NCBI GenBank assembly: GCA_947502815.1
Contig: CANNBH010000001.1
Span: forward strand, 1,240,001 to 1,304,000
DNA length: 64,000 nucleotides
Origin: an uncultured Erythrobacter sp.
GTDB taxonomy: Bacteria; Pseudomonadota; Alphaproteobacteria; Sphingomonadales; Sphingomonadaceae
Reading direction: 5' to 3'
Shown in pieces: positions 35,697 through 46,369 of the stretch; within the stretch, counting starts at the first letter, position 1, and each line of letters opens with the position of its first letter. A program made the position numbers and the translations under genes. The notes under the pieces were generated by a model. It saw only the letters and a list, made by a program, of their open reading frames with translations. It was not told the DNA's origin and did no database searches.

Positions 35697-35718
35697 GACC
35701 CAGTTTTATGACTGGGTC
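35697..35718. other. hairpin GACCCAGT/ACTGGGTC
   Basis: Eight base pairs with a six-base loop TTTATG, about 105 bases upstream of the ATPase gene, in A/T-rich surroundings. Could be an operator or a weak terminator. Confidence 0.45.
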
Positions 35719-35823
35719 CGACAAATGGTAACAAGAATCTGATCTCCAAACTTGACTTTGACACTATTGATCTGAACTACTCCCTGAATTGTCACAATAT
35801 TCGAGCCTTAAGAAGAACATTTT

Positions 35824-37275
35824 ATGCTTAAAGTATCAGAACTAACCGGCGGAAACGTCCGACTGATTGATCTCAACAATGTGAATATTGTTCTTGGTCG
35901 AAATGGAGCAGGTAAAAGCCGCTTTATGCGTCAAATTGAGCAGCAACAGCGCCATGTGAAGGAAAGCCAAATAAGGTATGTTAGCCCGGAACGCGCCGGT
36001 TCCTTTCAGAAGGATGGAAATGTAATCACGCAGGCGAGTAACAACGAAAATTATCTCCCCCAACAACGTTCAAAGAATCAAGCTTCACAGTTCAAGCAAG
36101 CGTCCGCGATGTTGCTAGAGCAAGTGGAGAATAACTACCTGCGTAGGCTTCAGGGAGACAACAAGATAAGGCTTGATTTGAGCCGAAATTTCCAAATCGA
36201 TAGGATCGATAGAATCAACTCACTACTGACGAACGTGAGGATGGATTTTGGTACGTCTGGTTTTGAGTTCCGCTCGAGCGAGACAGACGAAGTAGTGGCA
36301 GCAGACCAGCTAAGTAGCGGGGAATCCGAGGGGATCGCGCTCGCTTCTGAGGTGCTACACTTCTTTGATACGCTAAACGATAAGGCGTTAAATGTCCTTA
36401 TGCTCGACGAGCCCGATGTGCATCTCCATCCCGATATGCAGGCTCGATTTGCGCACTTCGTTTTGGGTATGTTCGAAGAATTTAAAGACGAAGCGAATAA
36501 CGTTGCGATCTGTATAGCAACGCACAGTACGCCATTGGTCTGTGCATTTGCTCAGTCGTCCAGAGTTTCGATTGGCACAAAATTTGTTGGGGTCGAGAGC
36601 GTTCAATTAAATCCCGTTAATCAAGAGCTTGTGAAGTTGGCTCCATTCTTTGGCCATCCGCTTTCGATGGCCATGAGCCAAGACCCTATTTTTATTGTAG
36701 AAGGCGAAGATGACGAGCGAGTTTGGCAGCAGGCTGCCCGCTCATCGCAGGGGAAAATCAGAGTGTTCCCGATTTTGGCGGAGACGGTAGATAAGCAAAC
36801 TGATCTTGAGAAGGCATGTGTACGTCTGCTCAAAGCAATCTACGACGAACCGCTTGCCTTCTCCTTGCGTGATGGCGATGGAAAGTCAGAGCCTCTGGAG
36901 CATTCGGAGCCAATGCGCCGCTATCGTCTTTGCTGTTACGCAATAGAAAACTTGTTGATGACAGATGAGTGTCTGTCCGTGATGGATTCGAGTTGGGCTG
37001 AGTTCCAGAAAGCCGCCCAATCCTGGATGACCAAGGAGCCAGACCATAGAGATATCAAAACAATCAAAGCTCTCGTTAGCTCTAGTGACCGTTTCAAGCA
37101 CACTAAAATAAAGGAGATTCGCAACCTTATTCCGTCGATCCTCGATACCCAGAAGCCTTGGGAGGTTATAGTTGGGCAGGCGATCAGCAAAATCGTCCCA
37201 GATGACCTTGAGAACGGAAGCCAGATCGTCGAGTACATTGGGGAAGACGCAGTGCGCGACATAGTTTTGAGGTAG
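35824..37275 (+). CDS. ABC/AAA-type ATPase fused to TOPRIM/DUF4435-like nuclease domain
   Basis: 483 residues. Residues 1 to about 275 form an SMC/OLD-like ATPase: Walker A GRNGAGKS (K31), signature LSSGESEG (163-170), Walker B LMLDEPDVHLHP with D195/E196, and switch His IATHS (H234). From about 285 the sequence FIVEGEDDERVW (E293, D296-D297) and LRDGDGKSEP (D350, D352), then YRLCCYAIENLLM, look like a TOPRIM domain of the DUF4435 kind. Known relatives by architecture are OLD nucleases and the AriA/AriB proteins of PARIS anti-phage systems. Alone in an A/T-rich stretch with no toxin or partner gene visible. The cell target is unknown. Confidence 0.8.
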   Translation: MLKVSELTGGNVRLIDLNNVNIVLGRNGAGKSRFMRQIEQQQRHVKESQIRYVSPERAGSFQKDGNVITQASNNENYLPQQRSKNQASQFKQASAMLLEQVENNYLRRLQGDNKIRLDLSRNFQIDRIDRINSLLTNVRMDFGTSGFEFRSSETDEVVAADQLSSGESEGIALASEVLHFFDTLNDKALNVLMLDEPDVHLHPDMQARFAHFVLGMFEEFKDEANNVAICIATHSTPLVCAFAQSSRVSIGTKFVGVESVQLNPVNQELVKLAPFFGHPLSMAMSQDPIFIVEGEDDERVWQQAARSSQGKIRVFPILAETVDKQTDLEKACVRLLKAIYDEPLAFSLRDGDGKSEPLEHSEPMRRYRLCCYAIENLLMTDECLSVMDSSWAEFQKAAQSWMTKEPDHRDIKTIKALVSSSDRFKHTKIKEIRNLIPSILDTQKPWEVIVGQAISKIVPDDLENGSQIVEYIGEDAVRDIVLR

Positions 37276-37743
37276 TCGCTGGATCGAGGAATCGGCTTGA
37301 CCCCCCATCAAATCCCCCCTAAGCGCGCCCAATCCATCGGGCCTCTCACGAGTCCCGCTGGGCAATAGAGCTGAACATTGCCGGCCTTGTCATGCGAGGT
37401 CTTGCGAACCTGATTATCAGGGTGAGCAGGGCCTTTTCTATTGGGATGAACCTTCGCAGGTCCATCTTAGCAGGGCAGCCGTCAAAGTAACCCGGTGGCC
37501 GAAGGGCTGATTTGGGTGGAGTGATTCAGCTTGGCATTGGGCCCCATGCATCTGCGATACGCGGATGCAGGTGAGGGCGCTTTGGCCAAGCTTCACTTCA
37601 TACAGATCGGTTCCCAAACCATCACCCTGACTGGCAAGAGCCGAGCCCCTTTAGGAAAAGTGGGCACCGGTTTTCCGCCTGAAAGGGGCGTCCCCAAGCG
37701 TGCTTTTCCGCGCGTTTGGATAACAACGGTGAAGTGAGAAACT
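37276..37743. other. leader region of the str operon
   Basis: 468 bases between the ATPase gene and rpsL without a gene. TTGGCA at 37531-37536 and GCGATA at 37554-37559 with a 17-base spacer are a weak promoter candidate. Composition returns from A/T-rich to the local GC level near 37300, marking the end of the island. Confidence 0.4.
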
Positions 37744-38115
37744 ATGCCTACGATTAACCAGCTGGTCCGCAAGGGCCGCGCTCCGCAGAAGGCCAAGTCT
37801 AAGGTCCCTGCAATGGAAGCGAACCCGCAAAAGCGCGGCGTTTGCACACGCGTTTATACAACGACCCCGAAAAAGCCGAACTCCGCTCTGCGTAAGGTTG
37901 CCAAAGTGCGCCTGACCAACCAACGCGAAGTCATCTCTTACATTCCGGGCGAAGGCCACAACCTGCAAGAGCACTCTGTTGTGCTGATCCGCGGCGGCCG
38001 TGTTCGCGACCTTCCCGGCGTTCGTTACCACGTCCTGCGCGGCGTTCTCGATACGCAAGGGGTCAAGGACCGCAAGCAGTCACGCTCGAAATACGGCGCC
38101 AAGCGGCCCAAATAA
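37744..38115 (+). CDS. rpsL: 30S ribosomal protein S12
   Basis: 123 residues, E. coli-like throughout: [55 protein letters not shown]12 sits at the decoding centre. K43 is retained, but the usual Lys at position 88 is Arg (CGC at 38005-38007, in [11 protein letters not shown]). First gene of the str operon; a very stable hairpin separates it from rpsG. Confidence 0.98.
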   Translation: MPTINQLVRKGRAPQKAKSKVPAMEANPQKRGVCTRVYTTTPKKPNSALRKVAKVRLTNQREVISYIPGEGHNLQEHSVVLIRGGRVRDLPGVRYHVLRGVLDTQGVKDRKQSRSKYGAKRPK

Positions 38116-38152
38116 TTGTTGGTGCGCTGACGGCATCCGCCGCCAGCTTGTG

Positions 38153-38232
38153 CCGGGCCTACCCTTTCCCCCGTCCTTCCACCCGGAAGATTACCCTCAA
38201 GGGCGGAAGGGCGGGGGAAAGGGTAGGCCCGG
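38153..38232 (+). other. 28-bp near-perfect stem-loop between rpsL and rpsG
   Basis: 38153-38180 pairs with 38205-38232 over 28 bases with a single G-U, around a 24-base loop. No T-run follows, so it is not a standard terminator. It may be an RNase III site, a strong attenuator, or an inserted palindromic repeat. Confidence 0.85.
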
Positions 38233-38259
38233 AACCCAACTCCGAAGGAGTTTAAATAT

Positions 38260-38730
38260 ATGTCACGTCGTCGTAGGCCCGAAAAACGGGTAATCCTTCC
38301 CGATCCCAAGTTTGGTGATCAGGTTCTGTCGAAGTTCATGAACAACCTGATGCTGGACGGTAAGAAAGCCGTTGCAGAAGGCATCGTGTATTCGGCGTTT
38401 GAAACGGTTGAAGCCAAGGCCAAGACCGATCCGGTTCAGCTGTTCCATGATGCGCTGGGCAATGTCTCACCGCAGGTTGAAGTTCGCAGCCGCCGTGTTG
38501 GTGGTGCAACCTATCAGGTTCCGGTTGAAGTTCGCCCAGAGCGTGCGCAGGCATTGGCCATTCGTTGGTTGATCAGCGCGGCTCGCGGTCGTCCAGAAAC
38601 CACCATGAGCGCCCGCCTTTCGGGTGAGCTGATGGATGCGGCCAACAATCGCGGCAACGCGGTTAAGAAGCGTGAAGACACGCACCGCATGGCCGACGCC
38701 AACCGCGCGTTCAGCCACTACCGCTGGTAA
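38260..38730 (+). CDS. rpsG: 30S ribosomal protein S7
   Basis: 156 residues, binds the head of 16S rRNA and nucleates its assembly. [59 protein letters not shown] and [13 protein letters not shown] are canonical. AAGGAG precedes ATG 38260 at a normal distance. In E. coli S7 represses its own operon through the rpsL-rpsG spacer, the same place that here carries the long hairpin. Confidence 0.98.
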   Translation: MSRRRRPEKRVILPDPKFGDQVLSKFMNNLMLDGKKAVAEGIVYSAFETVEAKAKTDPVQLFHDALGNVSPQVEVRSRRVGGATYQVPVEVRPERAQALAIRWLISAARGRPETTMSARLSGELMDAANNRGNAVKKREDTHRMADANRAFSHYRW

Positions 38731-38874
38731 TCTGTGCGGCGGAACTGATTGCATCCTTGCTCCGTTGAACCCGATAAGCGGGGGATATGGGGCGGGGAGC
38801 GTCTTCAACCCGTCACACTTGTAACTGTATGGGGCGCGAGCAAATCCGCCTCTATTAAACCCAAGGAATTAGAT

Positions 38875-41004
38875 ATGGCCCGCGAATATCCGCTGGAGCG
38901 CTATCGTAATATCGGCATCATGGCGCACATCGATGCTGGTAAAACCACCACGACCGAGCGTATCCTCTATTACACCGGCAAATCCTACAAAATCGGCGAA
39001 GTGCACGATGGTGCTGCGACGATGGATTGGATGGAACAAGAGCAGGAGCGCGGGATCACGATCACGTCTGCTGCGACAACCTGTTTCTGGAACCCAGAAG
39101 ATCCAACAATGGATCCAAAGGGCGAACCAAAAGCGCTTCGCCAAACACCTGAGCACCGGATCAACATCATTGATACACCGGGCCACGTTGACTTCACGAT
39201 TGAAGTTGAGCGTTCGCTTCGTGTGCTTGATGGCGCGGTTGCGTGTTTTGACGGTGTGGCAGGCGTTGAGCCTCAGTCTGAAACCGTATGGCGTCAGGCG
39301 GACAAGTATAAAGTTCCGCGGATGTGCTTCATCAACAAGCTCGACCGTACCGGCGCAGACTTTAAATACTGCGTGCAATCGATCATCGACCGCCTCGGTG
39401 CGAAGCCTGCGGTGCTGTATCTCCCGATCGGTATCGAAGCCAACTTGACTGGTCTGGTTGACCTGGTGAACCAACGTTCGATCACTTGGCAGAACGAAGA
39501 TCTCGGCGCGGAATATGTTTACGGCGATATCCCTGCGGATATGGCTGACGAAGCGGCGGAATATCGCGAACAGCTCATCGAACTTGCTGTTGAGCAAGAC
39601 GATGACGTGATGGAAGCGTATCTGGAAGGCACTGAGCCTGATGCAGCCACGCTTAAAGGCTTGATCCGCAAGGGCACGCTGAACCAGAGCTTCGTTCCTG
39701 TGCTTTGCGGCTCTGCGTTTAAGAACAAGGGCGTTCAGCCACTGCTCGACGCGGTTGTCGATTACATGCCGAGCCCGCTCGACGTGGACGCGATTAAAGG
39801 CGTTCTGCCGGATTCCGACGAAGAAGATGAGCGCGCATCGGCTGATGATGTGCCGTTTTCGGCATTGGCGTTTAAGGTCATGAACGATCCGTTCGTGGGC
39901 TCGCTCACCTTTACCCGGATCTATTCGGGCCACCTGACAAAGGGCACTGTCCTGAACTCGGTTAAAGGCAAAAAGGAAAAGATCGGCCGTATCCTCGAAA
40001 TGCACTCCAATGACCGTAAGGACATCGAAGAAGCATGGGCAGGCGACATCGTTGCTTTGGCAGGGATGAAGGCGACCACCACCGGTGATACGCTTTGCGA
40101 TCCAGCCAAGCCGATTGTGCTTGAACGGATGGAATTCCCAGATCCCGTGATCGAGCTTTCGGTTGAGCCTAAGACCAAAGCTGACCAAGAAAAGATGGGC
40201 GTTGCGCTCAATCGCTTGGCTGCTGAAGATCCAAGCTTCCGCGTGACGACTGACCACGAAAGCGGCCAGACCATCATCAAGGGCATGGGCGAACTTCACC
40301 TCGACATTCTTGTCGACCGGATGAAGCGCGAATTCAAAGTCGAAGCGAACGTGGGCGCACCTCAGGTGGCTTACCGTGAATCGCTGGGCCGTGAGATCGC
40401 TGTGGATTACACCCACAAGAAGCAATCGGGTGGTACGGGTCAGTTTGCCCGCGCCAAAGCGACCTTCACACCGGGTGAGCGCGGTCAGGGCATCGTCTTT
40501 GAAGACAGCATCAAAGGCGGTAACATTCCTAAGGAATACATCCCGAGCCTCGAAAAAGGTATCCGTGAGCAAGCCGACAGCGGCTATCTCATCGGCTTCC
40601 CGATCATCGATTTCACCATCCACCTCACAGACGGCGCCTTCCACGACGTCGATTCGTCCACCGTGGCGTTTGAAATCTGTGGTAAAGGTGCGATGCGCGA
40701 GGCGGCTGAACGTGGCGGCATCAAACTGCTTGAGCCGGTTATGAAGGTTGAAGTGGTGACCCCGGAAGATTATCTGGGTGATGTTATCGGCGATCTCAAC
40801 AGCCGCCGCGGTCAGATCCAAGGCACAGACAGCCGGGGCAACGCCCAAGCCGTCGAAGCGATGGTTCCGCTCGCAAATATGTTCGGCTACGTGAACGAGC
40901 TGCGCTCATTCAGTCAGGGCCGTGCAAACTACTCTATGCAATTCTCGCATTATGACGAAGTGCCAGCGAGTGTTGCTCAAGACGTTAAGGAGAAGCTTGC
41001 TTAA
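38875..41004 (+). CDS. fusA: elongation factor G
   Basis: 709 residues, the GTPase that drives translocation. G1 [16 protein letters not shown]3 DTPGHVDF, G4 [10 protein letters not shown]; domain IV and V follow with [27 protein letters not shown] and [15 protein letters not shown] 38875 is chosen with AAGGAA upstream and because similarity starts there; the frame is open further 5'. Confidence 0.98.
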   Translation: MAREYPLERYRNIGIMAHIDAGKTTTTERILYYTGKSYKIGEVHDGAATMDWMEQEQERGITITSAATTCFWNPEDPTMDPKGEPKALRQTPEHRINIIDTPGHVDFTIEVERSLRVLDGAVACFDGVAGVEPQSETVWRQADKYKVPRMCFINKLDRTGADFKYCVQSIIDRLGAKPAVLYLPIGIEANLTGLVDLVNQRSITWQNEDLGAEYVYGDIPADMADEAAEYREQLIELAVEQDDDVMEAYLEGTEPDAATLKGLIRKGTLNQSFVPVLCGSAFKNKGVQPLLDAVVDYMPSPLDVDAIKGVLPDSDEEDERASADDVPFSALAFKVMNDPFVGSLTFTRIYSGHLTKGTVLNSVKGKKEKIGRILEMHSNDRKDIEEAWAGDIVALAGMKATTTGDTLCDPAKPIVLERMEFPDPVIELSVEPKTKADQEKMGVALNRLAAEDPSFRVTTDHESGQTIIKGMGELHLDILVDRMKREFKVEANVGAPQVAYRESLGREIAVDYTHKKQSGGTGQFARAKATFTPGERGQGIVFEDSIKGGNIPKEYIPSLEKGIREQADSGYLIGFPIIDFTIHLTDGAFHDVDSSTVAFEICGKGAMREAAERGGIKLLEPVMKVEVVTPEDYLGDVIGDLNSRRGQIQGTDSRGNAQAVEAMVPLANMFGYVNELRSFSQGRANYSMQFSHYDEVPASVAQDVKEKLA

Positions 41005-41022
41005 GGCGAGCGATTTGTTTAG

Positions 41023-41053
41023 GGGCGGCGCCTGATTCAGCGGGCCGCCCTTT
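41023..41053 (+). terminator. attenuator or terminator between fusA and tuf
   Basis: GGGCGGC (41023-41029) pairs with GCCGCCC (41044-41050), followed by TTTCT. It probably lowers or separates readthrough into tuf. Confidence 0.6.
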
Positions 41054-41094
41054 CTCCCGCAGGTATTCAATTCAAAAGAAGGTATATAAGCGAA

Positions 41095-42270
<1,176 letters not shown>

Positions 42271-42303
42271 GCTGACTGCTCCTTAGGGAGTGTCGCAAAA
42301 TTC

Positions 42304-42335
42304 GGGGCCCGGTTCTCACATGAGAGCCGGGCCCC
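42304..42335 (+). terminator. strong hairpin after tuf
   Basis: GGGGCCCGGTTCTC (42304-42317) pairs with GAGAGCCGGGCCCC (42322-42335): 14 base pairs with one G-U and a four-base loop, followed by AATTTAT. It marks the end of the str transcript. Confidence 0.75.
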
Positions 42336-42486
42336 AATTTATGTGGGCTGCATTTCCGGTTCAAACGGGGAGGGTGGTCCACACGGCCCGTGTAAAATTG
42401 CGAAGGTTCGGGGTTGCCAGAATCCCAAGCCGGACGTATACGCGCGCCAACGGCAAGAGATTCGTCTCTTGTGAAACGAAATTCAT

Positions 42487-42535
42487 GGGGCCTCCCGTTC
42501 CGGGTAACCGGGGACAGGGCGGGCCTTTTATTTTT
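42487..42535 (+). terminator. terminator-like hairpin in the rpsJ leader
   Basis: GGCCTCCC (42489-42496) pairs with GGGCGGGCC (42517-42525), with an inner TCCGG-GTAA-CCGG stem, and is followed by TTTTATTTTT. It lies 45 bases before the rpsJ start and is placed to act as an attenuator of the S10 operon. Confidence 0.55.
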
Positions 42536-42579
42536 GGGAGCGGAAACGTTCCTTGGCTCTTTCGCATCGGTAGTAGGTA

Positions 42580-42891
42580 ATGGAAGCACAGAATATCCGT
42601 ATCCGCCTTAAGGCATTTGATCACCGCGTTCTTGACCAGGCAACTGGTGAAATCGCAGAGACAGCTCGCCGGACGGGTGCTCTTATTCGCGGTCCCATTC
42701 CTATGCCAACGCGCATTGAGAAGTTCACCGTGAACCGCGGCCCGCACATCGACAAAAAGTCGCGCGAGCAGTTTGAGGTGCGCACATACAAACGTTTGCT
42801 GGACATTGTTCAGCCAAACGCCCAAACGGTCGACGCGCTGATGAAGCTTGATCTGGCCGCTGGTGTAAATGTTGAGATTAAGCTCGCTTAA
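42580..42891 (+). CDS. rpsJ: 30S ribosomal protein S10
   Basis: 103 residues, same length as E. coli S10. [40 protein letters not shown] and [18 protein letters not shown] are canonical. First gene of the S10 operon; in other bacteria it also acts in NusG-linked antitermination. A 265-base structured spacer separates it from rplC, longer than usual. Confidence 0.98.
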   Translation: MEAQNIRIRLKAFDHRVLDQATGEIAETARRTGALIRGPIPMPTRIEKFTVNRGPHIDKKSREQFEVRTYKRLLDIVQPNAQTVDALMKLDLAAGVNVEIKLA

Positions 42892-43150
42892 GCGCTTATT
42901 TCACACCGTCTTTCGGGCAAGACGTTAAACGGACCGAGAATTTGGGGCTCCATGGCCCCGCTGATCTCAAAAGGATCGGCAAGACATATGGATACCGCCG
43001 AGCATGCTCGGGCTGAGTCCTCCGTCTCGCTCAATCAGCCATCCGGTTGGTTGAGCATCAGCCCGGACGGGGCTCAGCATAAAATTTGGGTTGGCCAATT
43101 TGGTTCACGCACCTCGGGGATGGTCTCTTAGGTGCCTCTGTAAGGAGAAT
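42892..43150. other. structured spacer between rpsJ and rplC
   Basis: About 260 bases with nested inverted repeats: CCGAGCATGCTCGG near 43003-43016, and CTGAG...TCCGTC...GCTCAA at 43013-43033 pairing with TTGAGC...GGACGG...GCTCAG at 43050-43077. It also contains a 47-codon frame from ATG 42988 to TAG 43131 with AAGGAT 12 bases upstream, which is not a known protein. A regulatory leader for rplC onward is the simplest reading. Confidence 0.45.
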
Positions 43151-43156
43151 ATGACG

Positions 43157-43933
43157 ATGCGCACTGGCGTGATCGCAAAGAAGGTTGGGATGACCCGCCT
43201 CTTCCAAGAGGACGGACGGCACGTGCCGGTTACCGTTCTCGCATTGGAAGATTGTCAGGTTGTCTCACACCGCACTCAAGAGACGGACGGCTACTTTGCT
43301 GTTCAACTGGGTGCAGGCGAAGCAAAACAAAAGAACGTAGCGAAACCTCAGCGCGAACATTTCGGCAAAGCCGGTGTTGGTCTGAAAAAGCGCGTTGCCG
43401 AATTCCGTGTTGAAAGCGAAGAGGGCCTTGTGCCTGTTGGTTCGCTGATCAGCGCCGATCACTTTGTCGCTGGACAAAAAGTCGACATCACTGGGCACAC
43501 CCAGGGTAAAGGCTTTGCCGGTGCGATGAAGCGTTGGGGCTTTGGCGGTCTGCGCGCGACGCACGGCGTTTCGATCTCACACCGTTCGCACGGTTCGACG
43601 GGTAACCGTCAGGATCCGGGCCGCGTGTTTAAGGGTAAGAAGATGGCTGGTCACATGGGTGATCGCCAACGGACTCAGCAAAATCTCGAAGTTGTTCGCA
43701 CCGATGCGGATCGCGGTCTTATTTTCGTCAAGGGTTCGGTCCCTGGCGCGAAGAATGGCTGGATGATGATCCGCGACTCTGTGAAGCTGAAGATGCCTGA
43801 TGATCTGCCATTCCCTGGCGCTGTGGTTGAAACCGCTGCTCCTCAGGTTGACGCTGCTCCAGTAGAGGCTGCTGCTGACACTCCTGCGCCGGAAGCTACC
43901 GCTCCCGCCAGTGATGAAAACAAGGAGGGCTGA
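43157..43933 (+). CDS. rplC: 50S ribosomal protein L3 with Ala/Pro-rich C-tail
   Basis: 258 residues against 209 in E. coli. [35 protein letters not shown] core (here [18 protein letters not shown]), SIGSRSH-like [18 protein letters not shown] are canonical. The extra length is a tail of about 35 Ala, Pro, Val and Glu residues (43823-43930) absent from most L3. ATG 43157 is preferred over 43151 because AAGGAG (43142-43147) is then nine bases away. Confidence 0.96.
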   Translation: MRTGVIAKKVGMTRLFQEDGRHVPVTVLALEDCQVVSHRTQETDGYFAVQLGAGEAKQKNVAKPQREHFGKAGVGLKKRVAEFRVESEEGLVPVGSLISADHFVAGQKVDITGHTQGKGFAGAMKRWGFGGLRATHGVSISHRSHGSTGNRQDPGRVFKGKKMAGHMGDRQRTQQNLEVVRTDADRGLIFVKGSVPGAKNGWMMIRDSVKLKMPDDLPFPGAVVETAAPQVDAAPVEAAADTPAPEATAPASDENKEG

Positions 43934-43936
43934 TCC

Positions 43937-44560
43937 ATGAAGGTGAAGGTCCAAAAAATCGACGGTAAAGCATCCGGCGACATCGAATTGAACGATGCCG
44001 TGTTTGGTGTTGAGCCGCGTGCAGACATTCTGCACCGCGTTGTCACTTGGCAGCTCGAAAATCGCCGTGCCACAGCGCGTCCAACGCGTGAGCGTGCGGA
44101 TGTTGCTCGCACCGGTAAGAAATTCGGCGCTCAAAAAGGTTCGGGTGGCGCACGTCACGGCGACCGCGGCGCTCCGATCTTTATCGGCGGTGGTAAAGCT
44201 CACGGCGCGCGCAAGCGTGACTTTGAGCAATCGCTCAACAAGAAAGTCCGCGCTCTCGGCTTGAAGATGGCTTTGTCCACCAAGGCGAAAGACGGTCTGG
44301 TTGTTGTCGATAGCCTAGAGCTGAAAGATGCGAAGACCCAAGTCCTTAAAGGTCAGCTTGAAAAGGCTGGTTATGCGGGCAAGGTCCTCGTGATCGACGG
44401 TGAAAACGTCAATGACGCATTCGCAAAAGCCGCTGGCAACCTTCCGGGCATCAATGTGATGCCGGCAATGGGCGCCAACGTCTACGACATCCTCAACCAC
44501 GACACGCTGGTCCTGACTAAGGACGCTGTCGCTAAGCTGGAGGCGCGCTTCAATGGCTAA
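43937..44560 (+). CDS. rplD: 50S ribosomal protein L4
   Basis: 207 residues. The loop that lines the exit tunnel is visible as [24 protein letters not shown] ([20 protein letters not shown]), followed by [19 protein letters not shown]. In E. coli L4 represses the S10 operon through its leader. It starts three bases after rplC; its 3' end overlaps rplW by eight bases. Confidence 0.97.
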   Translation: MKVKVQKIDGKASGDIELNDAVFGVEPRADILHRVVTWQLENRRATARPTRERADVARTGKKFGAQKGSGGARHGDRGAPIFIGGGKAHGARKRDFEQSLNKKVRALGLKMALSTKAKDGLVVVDSLELKDAKTQVLKGQLEKAGYAGKVLVIDGENVNDAFAKAAGNLPGINVMPAMGANVYDILNHDTLVLTKDAVAKLEARFNG

Positions 44561-44858
44561 AAAGCAAGACATCGACGCCCGTCACTATGACGTGATCCTA
44601 GCACCGCACATCACTGAAAAGTCGATGTCGGCCGAAGATTCGATCACTTTCAAAGTGGCGAACGACGCGACGAAGCCGCAAATCAAGGAAGCCATTGAGG
44701 CGATCTTTGATAAAAAGGTCATGTCGGTGAACACGATTGTCACCAAGGGCAAGACCAAGCGCTTTAAGGGCAAGCCCTACAAGCGTTCGGATTTCAAGAA
44801 AGCAATTGTACGTCTGGTCGAAGGCCAGGGCACGATTGACTTCACAGACGGTATCTGA
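44553..44858 (+). CDS. rplW: 50S ribosomal protein L23
   Basis: 101 residues at the exit of the peptide tunnel, docking site of SRP and trigger factor. [38 protein letters not shown] and [20 protein letters not shown] are canonical. The ATG lies within the last eight bases of rplD, indicating coupled translation. Confidence 0.97.
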   Translation: MAKKQDIDARHYDVILAPHITEKSMSAEDSITFKVANDATKPQIKEAIEAIFDKKVMSVNTIVTKGKTKRFKGKPYKRSDFKKAIVRLVEGQGTIDFTDGI

Positions 44859-44866
44859 GGCGGATC

Positions 44867-45703
44867 ATGGCACTCAAGAACTATAAACCAACAAGCCCGG
44901 CGCGCCGTGGCCTTATCTTGGTCGACAAATCTGCCTTGCACAAAGGTGGTCCGGTTAAATCGCTCACCGTTGGTAAGCGCAAGACTGGCGGCCGGAACAA
45001 CAAAGGTCACGTCACCTCGCGCGGCATCGCTGGTGGTCACAAGCAAAAATATCGCTTTATCGATTTCAAACGTCGGAAATGGGATGTTCCTGCGACCGTC
45101 GAGCGGATCGAATACGATCCCAACCGCACCGCCTTCATCGCACTTTTGAAGTACGAAGATGGCGAATTGGCTTACATCATCTGCCCACAGCGTTTGGCGC
45201 CAGGTGACACAGTCATCGCCGGTGAAAAGGTCGATACGAAGCCTGGCAACGCCATGCTTCTTTCGCAAATGCCGGTCGGCACCATTTGCCACAATGTGGA
45301 AATGAAGCCGGGCAAGGGCGGTCAGATCGCTCGCAGCGCAGGCACCTATGTTCAGATCGTTGGCCGTGACCGCGGAATGGTTATGGTTCGTTTGAACTCA
45401 GGCGAGCAGCGTTATGTGCGCGGCGATTGCATGGGTACGGTTGGCGCGGTTTCGAACCCTGACAACCAGAACCAAAACTTTGGTAAAGCGGGCCGCACCC
45501 GTTGGAAGGGCCGCCGGCCACTGACACGCGGTGTTGCAAAGAACCCTGTCGATCACCCGCATGGTGGTGGTGAAGGCCGCACCAGCGGTGGCCGTCACCC
45601 GGTTACCCCATGGGGCAAGCCGACTAAGGGCGCACGCACCCGTAAGAACAAGCAGACGGACAAGATGATCATCCGTTCGCGTCACGCTAAGAAGAAGAGG
45701 TAA
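44867..45703 (+). CDS. rplB: 50S ribosomal protein L2
   Basis: 278 residues (E. coli 273). [52 protein letters not shown], and near the end [20 protein letters not shown] with the His close to the peptidyl-transferase centre. Spaced by eight bases from rplW. Confidence 0.98.
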   Translation: MALKNYKPTSPARRGLILVDKSALHKGGPVKSLTVGKRKTGGRNNKGHVTSRGIAGGHKQKYRFIDFKRRKWDVPATVERIEYDPNRTAFIALLKYEDGELAYIICPQRLAPGDTVIAGEKVDTKPGNAMLLSQMPVGTICHNVEMKPGKGGQIARSAGTYVQIVGRDRGMVMVRLNSGEQRYVRGDCMGTVGAVSNPDNQNQNFGKAGRTRWKGRRPLTRGVAKNPVDHPHGGGEGRTSGGRHPVTPWGKPTKGARTRKNKQTDKMIIRSRHAKKKR

Positions 45704-45709
45704 GACACG

Positions 45710-45985
45710 ATGGCACGTTCCGTCTGGAAAGGTCCGTTTGTCGAACTCAGCCTGCTTAAAAAGGCAGAGGACGCACAGGAAAACAGCAGCAATAAGCCGA
45801 TCAAAACATGGTCGCGCCGCTCTACTATCCTGCCGCAGTTCGTTGGTCTGACGTTCAACGTTTATAACGGTCACAAATTCATCCCCGTTTCTGTTTCGGA
45901 AGAGATGGTCGGACACAAGCTCGGTGAATTTTCACCCACGCGCAGCTTCCCCGGTCACGCAGCCGACAAGAAGGGCAAGCGATAA
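45710..45985 (+). CDS. rpsS: 30S ribosomal protein S19
   Basis: 91 residues (E. coli 92), in the 30S head. [77 protein letters not shown]. Its stop codon shares one base with the rplV ATG (TAATG). Confidence 0.97.
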   Translation: MARSVWKGPFVELSLLKKAEDAQENSSNKPIKTWSRRSTILPQFVGLTFNVYNGHKFIPVSVSEEMVGHKLGEFSPTRSFPGHAADKKGKR

Positions 45986-46368
45986 TGGGCAAGGAAAAAT
46001 CCCCACGCCGCGTTGCGGATAATGAGGCTTTGGCAGTTGGCACGCAAATTCGCGGGTCGGCTCAAAAACTGAACCTCGTTGCACAATTGATCCGCGGCAA
46101 AAAAGTCGAAGAGGCTTTGAACATCCTCTCCTTCTCTAAGAAGGGTATGGCCAAAGACGCCAGCAAGGTTCTCGCATCTGCGATCGCCAATGCGGAAAAC
46201 AACCACGATCTCGACGTCGACGCTCTTGTCGTTGCAGAGGCTTCGGTGGGCAAGTCGATCACTATGAAGCGTTTCCACACACGTGGCCGCGGAAAATCGA
46301 CCCGCATTCTGAAGCCATTCAGCAAGCTGCGCATCGTTGTTCGCGAACACGAAGAAGAAGAGGCGTAA
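45985..46368 (+). CDS. rplV: 50S ribosomal protein L22
   Basis: 127 residues (E. coli 110), the extra at the N-terminus. [54 protein letters not shown] and the tunnel hairpin [19 protein letters not shown] are canonical. Overlaps rpsS by one base. Confidence 0.97.
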   Translation: MGKEKSPRRVADNEALAVGTQIRGSAQKLNLVAQLIRGKKVEEALNILSFSKKGMAKDASKVLASAIANAENNHDLDVDALVVAEASVGKSITMKRFHTRGRGKSTRILKPFSKLRIVVREHEEEEA

Positions 46369-46369
46369 G

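Noticed and set aside
38869..40848. 659-codon minus-strand frame opposite fusA
   Set aside because: Mirror of a strongly codon-biased gene; EF-G on the plus strand is certain and the antisense product shows no known motif.
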